Assembly (NCBI RefSeq): GCF_010500865.1
Contig: NZ_JAAAWN010000002.1
Location: forward strand, 1-64,000
Direction of reading: 5' to 3'
DNA from: Alteromonas profundi
Lineage (GTDB): Bacteria > Pseudomonadota > Gammaproteobacteria > Enterobacterales > Alteromonadaceae
DNA length: 64,000 bases
Part shown: positions 1 through 8,919 of the stretch, in pieces
Layout: the number at the start of each line of letters is the position of its first letter
Numbering within the stretch: the first letter of the stretch is position 1
Program-made: the position numbers and the translations under genes
Notes under the pieces: generated by a model
Seen by the model: the letters and a program-made list of their open reading frames with translations, nothing else
What the model was told of the DNA's origin: nothing
Database searches by the model: none

Positions 1-203
1 CGTTTTCCTCTCCACATAAAAACGCGCGGCGTACACAGCGCGAAACGCAGTGATAATACGGTGTATCCAATAAACTAATTTGCGACTTTCTGGCTTTAGG
101 CATGGGGCGTTCAAACGTTAATTTACTTCTTTAACAGTGTGAATAGCTAACAAGGTTAAAGAAAGTGTACTGAAGTACAGTTTTTCTGCCCTGCTTTATG
201 CCT

Positions 204-267
204 GTCTTGGTTAGGTACCGTCTTGGTTAGGTACCACCGTGTTTTATGCCTGTCTTGGTTAGGTACC
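204..267. repeat. Three direct copies of a 16-bp repeat
   Basis: GTCTTGGTTAGGTACC occurs at 204-219, 220-235 and 252-267. The first two copies are adjacent. The first and third are both preceded by TTTATGCCT, so the larger unit is about 25 bp. The repeats lie just upstream of a small hypothetical gene. No function is evident. Confidence 0.8.
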
Positions 268-298
268 ACACAAGCTATACACTGTGCATGCGCTGGAA

Positions 299-616
299 AT
301 GAACGCAGATATTGATTTTCTGCTAAGGTTATTAGGCGAGATTTATACGCTTTGTTGTAACAGTCGCTCATGTGTGCCGGATAGTTTCGATGAGTATTAT
401 TACCCCTGTGTTTTCAGGCTAATACGAATAAAACGGCAACTTTTCCAAGCGGTACAAACGCAGGGTATGAATAGTTATTTGCTAAAAACAATAAGTTCAA
501 TAGACGCACTAAACTTACCTACTATGAATGCTATTACAGAGGGTTTTTTAGCGTTAAAAGAATCCAAGCCTTCAATTTATGAAGCATACCTTGGGCACTT
601 TAAAGCGATAGCCTAA
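299..616 (+). CDS. Hypothetical protein, 105 aa
   Basis: I do not recognise this protein. It is an open frame of 105 codons from the ATG at 299; a GTG at 284 is an in-frame alternative. Neither start has a convincing ribosome binding site. The product is mixed in composition, with a Cys-rich patch near residue 20 and several Tyr residues, and shows no membrane segment or known motif. It stands alone between the triple repeat and the convergent AGE isomerase gene. It may be a genuine small accessory gene or a chance frame. Confidence 0.35.
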   Translation: MNADIDFLLRLLGEIYTLCCNSRSCVPDSFDEYYYPCVFRLIRIKRQLFQAVQTQGMNSYLLKTISSIDALNLPTMNAITEGFLALKESKPSIYEAYLGHFKAIA

Positions 617-748
617 GCGGCATCTGTGGATGAGCATATGCCAAGGTGTAAGCGCTGTGCCCTATACGTATTGTCAATAAATACGCTAAGAGCACAACGA
701 AAGTAGGCAGTGATTGGTCCGCGAATAAATGTGTCGGCTGCCAAAGGG

Positions 749-1978
749 TTAGCTTTTGAAGGCGAGTGCATCCATTACATCGTAACAGGCGCCCATTGTA
801 TGATAATCGGTTTTCCCTACGGGGCTTTTGGTGGTTTCTAGTTTGCCATTGTCGGGCGCTAGAATTCTAAACCAGGCACCGTATGTGTGATCGACAAAAT
901 GCGCCCAAGCATACTGCCAAATACGGTTGTACCATTGCCAATATTTCGCGTCTTCCGTAACAATTGCTAAACGTGCCGCACAGGCAAAACTTTCGGCCTG
1001 CACCCAAAAGTACTTCTCGTTATCACATATGCTGCTATCGGGGGCGAATCCATAGGCTATACCGCCATTTTTACTGTCCCAGCTAATATCTATCACAGAG
1101 TCAAACAGACTTTGTGCTCGCTCTACCAACCACGGTAACGGGCGGTATTGATTTAACTGGAGTAACAACTTCGACCATTCAGTATGATGACCTGGCTGAA
1201 AACCCCAAGGACGAAACAGATTTTTAGGGTCGTCCTTATTGTATTCCCAGTCTACTTCCCAACTAGCCGTATAATGTTCCCATATCCAATTATCAGCTTT
1301 CGCTGCTTGGCGTAAGGTAATATTTTCGGCCAGAAGAAGGGCGCGATCGAGAAAACGCACGTCCTGGGTCGCTTCATACGCGGCTATCAATGCTTCACAA
1401 CTGTGCATGTTTGCATTTTGGCCTCGATAGCTACTGCATTCGCTGAAGTCAGCGTTGAACTCGTCTTTATATAGCCCGTATTTTTCGTCCCAAAAGTGCC
1501 TGTCCATTAACGTAAACGTCTCATCAAGATACGTTTTGGCTTCGCTAATCCCAGCGCGATACGCCCAGCTATAGGCAAGCATAACAAAGGCTAACCCGTA
1601 GCAATGGTTGGTAGCATCGCTAACGCTATAGTCTACGCCTTCTACATTTATCACCCATGCGTAGCCTTGTGTTTCTGGGTTTAAATGATAGTCCCGTAGA
1701 AATTTAATGCCTGACTCAACACGGTTTAAATAACGGGTATCGCCAAATTTTAAATACGCGCGGGCATAGTTAAATATGAAGCGGGTGGAGCTTACCAGAT
1801 GGCGTGTTTTTTCATCATAGACACTGCCATCGTCGGAAAAGTTTTGATGAAACCCGCCTGATAGTGCGTCCACATTAGGTTCATAAAACGCCAGTATGCT
1901 TTTAATATGCTGGCTAAGAAATTCCGGTGAAGAAAACGCAATATCATCAGACGTTTTATCTGTTGTCACTGAAGTCAT
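749..1978 (-). CDS. AGE-family sugar isomerase/epimerase (probable mannose isomerase)
   Basis: This is an N-acylglucosamine 2-epimerase (AGE) superfamily protein with an (alpha/alpha)6-barrel, 409 aa, the usual family length. Members interconvert aldoses and ketoses or C2 epimers; YihS-type enzymes turn mannose into fructose. Visible landmarks are the basic residues around R59-R66, the GHHTEW motif with H264/H265, and the C-terminal DYHTMGA motif with H393, which match the positions of catalytic His in the family. A strong purine-rich Shine-Dalgarno (AGGGGGAAA) precedes the ATG. It follows the glycosidase gene by 16 bp in the same orientation, so the two are probably co-transcribed. In that context it would process mannose released by the glycosidase. 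Mannose isomerase and mannose 2-epimerase activity cannot be told apart from sequence. Confidence 0.85.
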   Translation of the reverse strand: MTSVTTDKTSDDIAFSSPEFLSQHIKSILAFYEPNVDALSGGFHQNFSDDGSVYDEKTRHLVSSTRFIFNYARAYLKFGDTRYLNRVESGIKFLRDYHLNPETQGYAWVINVEGVDYSVSDATNHCYGLAFVMLAYSWAYRAGISEAKTYLDETFTLMDRHFWDEKYGLYKDEFNADFSECSSYRGQNANMHSCEALIAAYEATQDVRFLDRALLLAENITLRQAAKADNWIWEHYTASWEVDWEYNKDDPKNLFRPWGFQPGHHTEWSKLLLQLNQYRPLPWLVERAQSLFDSVIDISWDSKNGGIAYGFAPDSSICDNEKYFWVQAESFACAARLAIVTEDAKYWQWYNRIWQYAWAHFVDHTYGAWFRILAPDNGKLETTKSPVGKTDYHTMGACYDVMDALAFKS

Positions 1979-1994
1979 AATTTCCCCCTATCAC

Positions 1995-3314
1995 TTACTC
2001 GCCGTTCGCTGCTTGATTAGGCAGTAGCCAATAAAGTGCCATTGCGGCTGTCCACGAAAAGTCAGCACCGCCACTTCTCGCTCCAGTCTCTGCATGAAAT
2101 GACTCGTTAAAACCACTGGTGTAGATAAGGTTCCTGCTCGCGTCGGTAACTTGTTTAGCTTGTTTTAAGAAACCGTAGTCTTCTAAACCTAATACAATCA
2201 TCCAATTAATATGAAGCCAAATAGGTCCGCGCCAGTAACGTTGTGGTTCATAGCAAGGATCATCATGGTGTGTTGACGATATAGCGAAGGGGCGATCGAG
2301 TAACCAGTCGTCAAGCACCTCAATTAATTTAGGGGTAAATTTTTCGTTTACTAGCCCGGCAAACAAGGGTAATAGGCCCGCATTGGTTCTTGCTGAACAC
2401 AGTTTGTTGCTGCGGGTGTCAAAGCTATGAAACATGTTTGTTTCTGCCGACCATAATTTGCCTATCGCCGCTTCGGTTAAGTCCATACGGTGAGCAAGGT
2501 ATTCGGTTTGTTTATTATCAATATTAAGCGCTTTGCAAAGCGCGAGAAGATCTTTAGTACCGCGATGCAAAATAGAGATTATGCTTACATCGTTCACTCT
2601 GTATGGACAGTCTTGATAAATAAGCGTGTCATCAAAGTTCATCTTACGGAAGAAGTCGACGAGGTATAAAAAGCGGTCATACTCTTCTTTATGAGGGCGC
2701 TCAGAGGCATCAATATGATTAATATCTCGGCGGGTGTATTCCCAACCCACTTTGGGTACAGCGCGCAGCGCTTCATCCCAGGCAGGGCTGTTGTCCATAC
2801 CCGACTCCCAAGGATGGTAGCTTACTACTAATCCTGTGTATTCAGGGTCCCGTTGCTTATACCACCACAAGTGATAGTCAATAAGTTGCTTAACAATTTG
2901 CTCAATCTGCGAGTCCACCAATACTCTATCTTTTGTTTGTTCAAATAATTGGCGAATAACAGTAGCTAACACCGGAGGTTGGGTTATAGACGTGCTGTCA
3001 GGGGTGTTTTTTACCCCCCAAATATCCGGGCCAGGAAAATAGGTATCAGAATGTTTGTGAAAAACCACGTGAGGAACCATGCCGCTTTTCCACTGCGCGC
3101 TTAGCAATGAAGTGGCTTCTTCCCACGCGCGAGGCTCGTCGAACGGAAGCCAACCTAGGGCCACAATAGCTGAATCCCAATTCCATTGAAAAGGGTAAAG
3201 CCCGTGTGTAGGTACTGTGTACCCACCTAAGTCGTTTTTAATTAGTGTCGCTTTTGCATCAGCAATTAGCTGTTCGTCATCTAGTGCCATAGTTAGTGTC
3301 ATCTTAATACCCAT
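1995..3314 (-). CDS. GH63-type glycosidase, probable mannosyl-/glucosylglycerate hydrolase
   Basis: This 439-aa (alpha/alpha)6-barrel hydrolase resembles the short bacterial GH63 proteins that cleave alpha-mannosylglycerate or alpha-glucosylglycerate, which are about 415-450 aa. Family-like blocks are the N-terminal LYPFQWNWDSA, GMVPHVVFH, YFPGPDIWG and HPWESGMDNSPAWD. D174 or D180 is the candidate general acid. The C-terminal FNESFHAETG with E404/E409 would hold the general base. There is no signal peptide, so it should act in the cytoplasm after import. It is divergent from the TonB receptor operon and upstream of the AGE isomerase. The substrate is inferred from the neighbouring glycerate kinase; a trehalose-like or other alpha-glycoside substrate is possible. 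An in-frame ATG at 3302 is an alternative start. Confidence 0.8.
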   Translation of the reverse strand: MGIKMTLTMALDDEQLIADAKATLIKNDLGGYTVPTHGLYPFQWNWDSAIVALGWLPFDEPRAWEEATSLLSAQWKSGMVPHVVFHKHSDTYFPGPDIWGVKNTPDSTSITQPPVLATVIRQLFEQTKDRVLVDSQIEQIVKQLIDYHLWWYKQRDPEYTGLVVSYHPWESGMDNSPAWDEALRAVPKVGWEYTRRDINHIDASERPHKEEYDRFLYLVDFFRKMNFDDTLIYQDCPYRVNDVSIISILHRGTKDLLALCKALNIDNKQTEYLAHRMDLTEAAIGKLWSAETNMFHSFDTRSNKLCSARTNAGLLPLFAGLVNEKFTPKLIEVLDDWLLDRPFAISSTHHDDPCYEPQRYWRGPIWLHINWMIVLGLEDYGFLKQAKQVTDASRNLIYTSGFNESFHAETGARSGGADFSWTAAMALYWLLPNQAANGE

Positions 3315-3360
3315 ATTGAGTTTGAACTACCACGATTATTACACAATATTTTAAAAAATA

Positions 3361-3375
3361 AACCCATTTTGGGTT
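3361..3375. promoter_or_regulatory. Palindrome in divergent promoter region (candidate ROK operator)
   Basis: AACCCA-TTT-TGGGTT is a perfect 6-bp inverted repeat in the 177-bp AT-rich gap between the divergent glycosidase and TonB-receptor genes. This is the expected place for an operator of the local ROK regulator. There is no T-run after it, so a terminator is unlikely. The link to the ROK protein is inference. Confidence 0.4.
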
Positions 3376-3491
3376 GAAAGTAAGAAAAATGTGTTTTATT
3401 GTAAATGTGAAGTTAATTATAAATGGGTGATGTACGGCAAAGTGGGAAGCCGTTAGCAACACCAAATGCCTAAACACATTGGAGATACACC

Positions 3492-5945
3492 GTGAACAAA
3501 CTACTTCTAGCCACGACCATTTCTTCGCTACTAGCAGGTAATGCGTTAGCGCAGGACACAAGCCAATCAGCAGATGAAGAAAGCGCCCAAAATAAAAAAG
3601 TTGATTACGAACAAATAGTAGTAACAGGAACGAGTCGTGCCCGTCTTATTGCTGAGACACCACAGTCCACAACCTCTCTTGGTGAAGCTGAAGTAGCAAA
3701 GCTTGCAATGAGCAGCCAAGCTGACGTTCTACGTTATGTTCCAGGGGTTAAGGTAGAAGGGGGCGGCGGTGAAGTAGCAACCAACTTGCAGGTAAGAGGT
3801 TTACCTTCTTCCGGTCAGTTTCAGTTTACGCCCTTATTATACGATGGGTCGCCTACATTAAGTGCGTTTGGCTTAAATTCATCAGCTTATGATGTCTACT
3901 ATCGTAACGATTTAGGCATCGAGCGTGTTGAATTTGTTCGCGGCGGGGTATCAAACTTATTCGGCCAAGGCTCTGTAGCTGGTGTTATCAACTACCTTTC
4001 CAAAAAGGGCACCGAAGAAGCGGAAAGTACTGTCCAATTAGAGCTGTCTGATAACAATCGTAAGCGTATTGATTTTGCCACTAGCGGGCCGCTTAACGAA
4101 AAAGGCATGTTCTATGCGTTATCTGGTTTTTATCGCTATGATGAGGGCCCAATAGATACAGGGTTACCTACCGAAGGATATCAACTTCGCGGTAACATAC
4201 ACAAAGAACTTGACGATGGTAGTGGCTATTTCACTATTTATGGCCAAGCTATCGACGATGAAGTGCAGTTCTTTCTACCCATTCCTCTTGATTCACAAAG
4301 CCGTGACAGAGTGGCGGGGAACGATGGTCGTGAAGTTGAATCTACCCAAACTTTTTACGCCTCAGGGTTATCTTATGATACCGCTAACGGGCGCTATACC
4401 ACCCCCATTGAAGAAGGCGTGGCAACGAGAGGCGGCTCAATCTCAATGGAATTTCAAAAAGAATTGGGCAACGATTTTAGCGTATTGGCCCGCGCCAAAT
4501 ACGCCAGCTACGATCACCAGTTTAACTTATTTTTAGACGGTGACGGTATTATCAACGTACCTGAAACGCAAAGTGAGTATTTAGCTAACAGAGGCTTAGG
4601 TGATGTACAAGACGCACAATTTACCTATGCTGGTACCGATATTGTGCTACCAGAAGGTGACTTGTTATTTGCCAACCGTATTTTAGATAGAGACCGTCCG
4701 GTAGACGATTTCTCTTCTGAATTAAACATTGTGAAGTACCTTGATATAGGTGATTTTTCGCATAGCATTACGGTAGGAACGTTCTTTTCAAGTTCAGAAG
4801 CTGAAGATAACAACGTTATTACCCGCTATTTAGGCGAATTTAACAACAAGGCTCGCTTAGTTGATTTAACCATTACCGATAGCGACAACAACGAAATTAT
4901 TGTTAGCCAAAATGGGGTAACAGGCCCTGGAATTAGCTACTCTGACGCCACCATCTCAGCCCGTAGAACCGCCTTTTATATTGCCGACCAGATGCAAAGC
5001 GATGATTGGATCATTGATGTGGGTCTGCGCTGGGAAGAGATTGACGGCACTATCACCCGCGAAGGCAGCCAAACGGTTATCGTAAACGACGACCCTTCAC
5101 TTTATACCGACCTACAACAAAACGTAACCGGTAATGGGGCGCTAACGCACGGCAATGTCACTAACTCTGAAGTTGCTTACTCTATTGCAGCGCTTTATAA
5201 ACTGGCAGACAACTTTAACGTTTATGCGAACTATTCAAGAGGCTTCTTCTTTCCTGAGCTACGGGGCGTAGCGTTCGATCCGAACGGTCAACCCGGTACG
5301 TACGAAAGCGAAATTGTTAAGCAAGCCGAGTTGGGCGCCAAGTTTTTCTTCGACGATTTTGTTGGTACGGTAGCCTTATTTAAAACCGATCTTGAAGATC
5401 GCCGCTCGGTTGATTTCGTAAACGATGAAAATGGTGTTGCAGTAGAAGTACCGGTTTTTCAATCTACCGAGGCCCAAGGGATAGAAGTAGTAGGAAGCTA
5501 TAACATTACTGATGATCTTATTTTCGATGCGAATTTCACCTATACCGATCATGAGTTCACTGAGTATGAATCGGACCCTAGCGTGGTGGGCAACGAGCTT
5601 CGTAGAAAGCCAAAAGTCATGTTTAACTCCTCACTTCGTTATACGCTAGATGACTGGGATATCTCTTTTTACCACAACTACCATGGTAAAAATTACACCA
5701 ATGATGCGAATACCGTTGAGCTAGACGATTTTCACGTTTTCCGTTTAGATACCGGGTACACGTGGGAACTCGGGCAAGGTGAACGTATTCGTACCAGTAT
5801 TGCCGTATGGAATTTGTTTGATTCTGATGGTATTACCGAAGGTTCTCCCCGTCTTGGCAATAGCCAAACTGCGGGTGAGTCTTACTTTGTGGGTCGCCCC
5901 ATTTTACCACGCCGCGTAACGCTGCGTGTACGGTATGATTTTTAG
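3492..5945 (+). CDS. TonB-dependent receptor
   Basis: Outer-membrane TonB-dependent receptor of 817 aa. The GTG start is supported by GGAG at 3481-3484, 7 bp upstream. Residues 1-20 form a signal peptide ending NALAQ. A plug domain follows (YEQIVVTGTSRAR start, then LRYVPGVKVEGGGGE and RVEFVRGGVSNLFG), then a long beta-barrel that ends in the typical terminal aromatic VRYDF. It leads the rightward operon with the symporter, glycerate kinase and ROK regulator. It should import the same glycoside that the divergent glycosidase cleaves. The ligand is not determinable from sequence alone. Confidence 0.92.
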   Translation: MNKLLLATTISSLLAGNALAQDTSQSADEESAQNKKVDYEQIVVTGTSRARLIAETPQSTTSLGEAEVAKLAMSSQADVLRYVPGVKVEGGGGEVATNLQVRGLPSSGQFQFTPLLYDGSPTLSAFGLNSSAYDVYYRNDLGIERVEFVRGGVSNLFGQGSVAGVINYLSKKGTEEAESTVQLELSDNNRKRIDFATSGPLNEKGMFYALSGFYRYDEGPIDTGLPTEGYQLRGNIHKELDDGSGYFTIYGQAIDDEVQFFLPIPLDSQSRDRVAGNDGREVESTQTFYASGLSYDTANGRYTTPIEEGVATRGGSISMEFQKELGNDFSVLARAKYASYDHQFNLFLDGDGIINVPETQSEYLANRGLGDVQDAQFTYAGTDIVLPEGDLLFANRILDRDRPVDDFSSELNIVKYLDIGDFSHSITVGTFFSSSEAEDNNVITRYLGEFNNKARLVDLTITDSDNNEIIVSQNGVTGPGISYSDATISARRTAFYIADQMQSDDWIIDVGLRWEEIDGTITREGSQTVIVNDDPSLYTDLQQNVTGNGALTHGNVTNSEVAYSIAALYKLADNFNVYANYSRGFFFPELRGVAFDPNGQPGTYESEIVKQAELGAKFFFDDFVGTVALFKTDLEDRRSVDFVNDENGVAVEVPVFQSTEAQGIEVVGSYNITDDLIFDANFTYTDHEFTEYESDPSVVGNELRRKPKVMFNSSLRYTLDDWDISFYHNYHGKNYTNDANTVELDDFHVFRLDTGYTWELGQGERIRTSIAVWNLFDSDGITEGSPRLGNSQTAGESYFVGRPILPRRVTLRVRYDF

Positions 5946-5967
5946 TCGATGTTGACGCTCCCCCGTA

Positions 5968-6003
5968 GCTGATAGCTCCTTCGGGTGCTATCAGCATTTT
6001 TTA
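5968..6003 (+). terminator. Rho-independent terminator after the TonB receptor
   Basis: The 9-bp stem GCTGATAGC/GCTATCAGC (5968-5976 and 5987-5995) has a loop containing TTCG and is followed by ATTTTTTATT. It lies between the receptor and the symporter, so it may act as a partial terminator that lowers downstream expression relative to the receptor. Confidence 0.75.
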
Positions 6004-6029
6004 TTAATAACGCATAATAAGAACCGCAT

Positions 6030-7604
6030 ATGAATTTACTAGATTATATTGTCGTGGTTGGCTATTTGGGTGCTTTACTTGTAATGGGTTTTTCCATGCG
6101 CCAACAAGAAAGCAAGGGTGATTACTTTTTAGGCGGTCGTTCGCTAGGTTGGAAGCCGCTAACGCTATCAGTAATGGCTACTCAACTTTCTGCCATTAGC
6201 TTTATCTCTGCGCCCGCTTTCGTCGGGCTTCGTGAAGGGGGCGGTATGATTTGGCTCTCTTACGAGTTAGCTATTCCAATCGCTATGATATTGTTGCTAG
6301 GTACCGTGCTACCCACTTTATATAAATCTGGCGTGGTCAGTATTTATGATTATTTAGAGCAGCGTTTTGGCCGTGGCACACGAGTATTGATCAGTGTGGT
6401 GTTCCAGTTTAGCCGAGCTTTCGCCACCGGTATTATGATTTATGCCGTGTCAATTATTCTGCAAGGCACTATGGGTATTGAAGCCTGGCAAGCGGTAATA
6501 TTAACCGGCATCATCACGGTGCTTTACTCCCTTCAAGGGGGGATGAAAGCGGTGGTTTATGCCGATGCCATTCAAATGGTGATTATTGTTCTTGGTACCA
6601 TCGCGTGTATTGTTATAGGGCTTAATGCGTTAGGCGGGCTAGATGTGCTAATTGCAGAAGTACCCAAAGAACGTCTGGTGGCAATTAACTTTAGCTCATT
6701 GGGTTTTAACGGTGATGGGTTTGGCTTTTTGCCTATGTTATTCGGCGGTCTTGTTTTATATGCATCTTACTATGGGTGTGACCAAACGCAGGCGCAGCGT
6801 GCGCTATCAGCGCGCAATGAAAACGACCTTCGAAAAATGATAGTGGCAAACGGTATCGTACGCTTTCCAATTACTTTACTGTACTGCTTTTCTGGTCTTA
6901 TTGTTGGCACACTCGCGTTAACGAACTTAGACTTCTTCGACAAAATTCCGGCAGACAACCCTGACTGGTTAATGCCTACCTTTATTCTTAACTATTTGCC
7001 ACATGGTTTAATAGGCCTGCTTATCGTGGCCATATTGTCAGCTGCCATGTCGTCGTTAAGCTCTGCCATTAACTCCTTGTCTGCGGTAACGGTAGAAGAT
7101 TACTGTCGTATTACCAATAAAGACTTAGAGCATTCAAACTACTTGCGATTGGCTAAGATTACCGGCCTTGTTTGGGGTGTTATTACCTTAGTTCTGTCGC
7201 TGTTCGCCGGTAACATAGCGCCTACTATTATCGAGGCCATTAATAAGGTGGGATCGGTATTTTATGGTCCTATTTTAGCGCTCTTCTTGTTGGCGGTATT
7301 AAGTCAAAAGCTTAAAGGTCGTCACGTGAACCTAGGACTAATTGCAGGCGTAGGCACTAATATCGTTGTCTGGTTATTTGTACCAGAAGTATTTTGGTTC
7401 TGGTGGAATGTTATTGGTTTCTTAATGACATGTTTTGTGGCGACGCTTACCAGCATTGTGTGGCCAACCCATCATCCAAAAGGCGTTGCGCTACAAAAGC
7501 TAACTTTCCACTCAATTTTAACGTGGAAAGACACCTTATTGCTTATGGCGTTCTTCGTTATCATGGTAGTCACCTGCATTATTTTACCGTCACTTTTTAG
7601 CTAA
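6030..7604 (+). CDS. Sodium:solute symporter (SSS family)
   Basis: Inner-membrane sodium:solute symporter of 524 aa with about 13-14 hydrophobic segments. Family features include the N-terminal GDYFLGGRSLGWKPL block, the Q/A/S-rich SVMATQLSAISFISAPAF segment of the Na+ site region, and SSLSSAINSLSAVTVEDY. It follows the TonB receptor by 84 bp, across a hairpin, and precedes the glycerate kinase by 11 bp. It is the likely cytoplasmic-membrane step for the glycoside taken up by the receptor. SSS proteins carry sugars, amino acids, sialic acid and other solutes, so specificity rests on context. Confidence 0.9.
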   Translation: MNLLDYIVVVGYLGALLVMGFSMRQQESKGDYFLGGRSLGWKPLTLSVMATQLSAISFISAPAFVGLREGGGMIWLSYELAIPIAMILLLGTVLPTLYKSGVVSIYDYLEQRFGRGTRVLISVVFQFSRAFATGIMIYAVSIILQGTMGIEAWQAVILTGIITVLYSLQGGMKAVVYADAIQMVIIVLGTIACIVIGLNALGGLDVLIAEVPKERLVAINFSSLGFNGDGFGFLPMLFGGLVLYASYYGCDQTQAQRALSARNENDLRKMIVANGIVRFPITLLYCFSGLIVGTLALTNLDFFDKIPADNPDWLMPTFILNYLPHGLIGLLIVAILSAAMSSLSSAINSLSAVTVEDYCRITNKDLEHSNYLRLAKITGLVWGVITLVLSLFAGNIAPTIIEAINKVGSVFYGPILALFLLAVLSQKLKGRHVNLGLIAGVGTNIVVWLFVPEVFWFWWNVIGFLMTCFVATLTSIVWPTHHPKGVALQKLTFHSILTWKDTLLLMAFFVIMVVTCIILPSLFS

Positions 7605-7615
7605 CAGGATGTGCT

Positions 7616-8845
7616 ATGAATAGAGATTTTTTAACGTCACTTTATCTTTCTGGGGTAGAAGTAAGCAAACCTAATGCGTGTCTTGGCGAATACTTTACTG
7701 CTTTTTCGCCTAGCGAGCGTGTATGTATTCTAGGCGCAGGTAAAGCGGCCGCTGATATGGCGCAAGAAGCGTATCGTTATTTTGGTAACAATGCCTACGG
7801 TGCGGTAGTAACCCGTTATGGATATGAAGCAGAAGGGGCCACGGGGAATATTCGCGTACTTACCGCTTCACACCCGGTGCCTGATGAAAATAGCGTAATA
7901 GCTGCCAATACGTTAATGAATATTGCCAGCGAAGTGCCTCAAGGCGAACAGGTGATTTTCCTTATCTCGGGCGGTGGTTCAGCCCTTGCTTGTGCGCCCG
8001 CTAAGGGCGTAACGTTAGAGGAAAAACTAGGGTTACATAAATTCTTATTAAGAAGCGGCGCCAGTATTGAAGAAATGAATACCGTGCGCAAGCATGTATC
8101 ATTAATTAAAGGTGGGCGTTTGGCGGCGGCCAGTAAGGGTAACAATACCTCGCTAGTTATCTCTGATGTGGTAGGCGACAACCCTGCGATGATTGCATCA
8201 GGGTTAACCGTAGAAGATAACTCGTCGCCGAAAGACGCCCTTGCTATATTGCAAAAATATGGCTTTGGCGAAACCAATAGTATTACCAAACACCTTGAGC
8301 ATGCACCGCCTCTACCAAAGGTTGCTGGTGATTATCATATTGTGGCAAATGCCAATACCGCTATAGATGTAGCGGTTACTCGTGCACAAGAAGAAGGCTG
8401 GAAAACCCACGTAATTAGTTACGAAGAAACGGGGGAAGCCAGTGAAGTGGCAAAACGCCATGCTAAGCTTGCCCTTGATTGCAAAGCAAAGGGAGAGCGC
8501 TGTTTACTATTCTCAGGCGGCGAACTCACAGTAACCCTTGGCGATACCGAAGGTGAAGGAGGGCCCAATCAGGAATACCTTATGGTGTTAGCTAACACGT
8601 TAAATGGCGAAGCGGGCATATGCGCACTCGCCGCTGATACCGATGGCGTGGACGGCAGTAAGGAAGTGGCGGGAGGTTATATAGACGCCACTACGTTAAC
8701 CCGTGCAGTTAGCGAAGGGCTTGATATAAAGTCGCTTATTGCACAGCACAATAGCTTTGCGTTTTTCGACGGATTGGGTGATCACATCGTTATTGGACCT
8801 ACTCGAACCAACGTAAACGATTTTCGCGTAATTTGTGTTTTTTAA
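7616..8845 (+). CDS. Glycerate 2-kinase (GckA/TtuD, MOFRL family)
   Basis: 409-aa glycerate kinase of the GckA/TtuD/GLYCTK type, which phosphorylates D-glycerate to 2-phosphoglycerate. The N-terminal domain has ILGAGKAAADMA, SHPVPDENS, LISGGGSAL and NTVRKHVSLIKGGRLA. The C-terminal MOFRL domain follows (LLFSGGELTV, GEGGPNQEYLM, LAADTDGVDGS, HNSFAFF). An AGGA element precedes the ATG. It sits between the symporter and the ROK regulator. The presence of a glycerate kinase beside a GH63 glycosidase is the main argument that the locus handles a glyceroyl glycoside; tartronate or hydroxypyruvate routes are alternatives but no matching enzymes are nearby. Confidence 0.9.
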   Translation: MNRDFLTSLYLSGVEVSKPNACLGEYFTAFSPSERVCILGAGKAAADMAQEAYRYFGNNAYGAVVTRYGYEAEGATGNIRVLTASHPVPDENSVIAANTLMNIASEVPQGEQVIFLISGGGSALACAPAKGVTLEEKLGLHKFLLRSGASIEEMNTVRKHVSLIKGGRLAAASKGNNTSLVISDVVGDNPAMIASGLTVEDNSSPKDALAILQKYGFGETNSITKHLEHAPPLPKVAGDYHIVANANTAIDVAVTRAQEEGWKTHVISYEETGEASEVAKRHAKLALDCKAKGERCLLFSGGELTVTLGDTEGEGGPNQEYLMVLANTLNGEAGICALAADTDGVDGSKEVAGGYIDATTLTRAVSEGLDIKSLIAQHNSFAFFDGLGDHIVIGPTRTNVNDFRVICVF

Positions 8846-8919
8846 ACCTGTAACTGTGTGATGGTAAAGGTATAATTCGATATTGAACCTTGCCATCCTA
8901 CGTTAAAGAAGTGCTAATT

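Noticed and set aside
156-371. 71-codon minus-strand frame over the triple repeat
   Set aside because: It translates the repeats, lacks a ribosome binding site and overlaps the plus-strand frame; considered chance.
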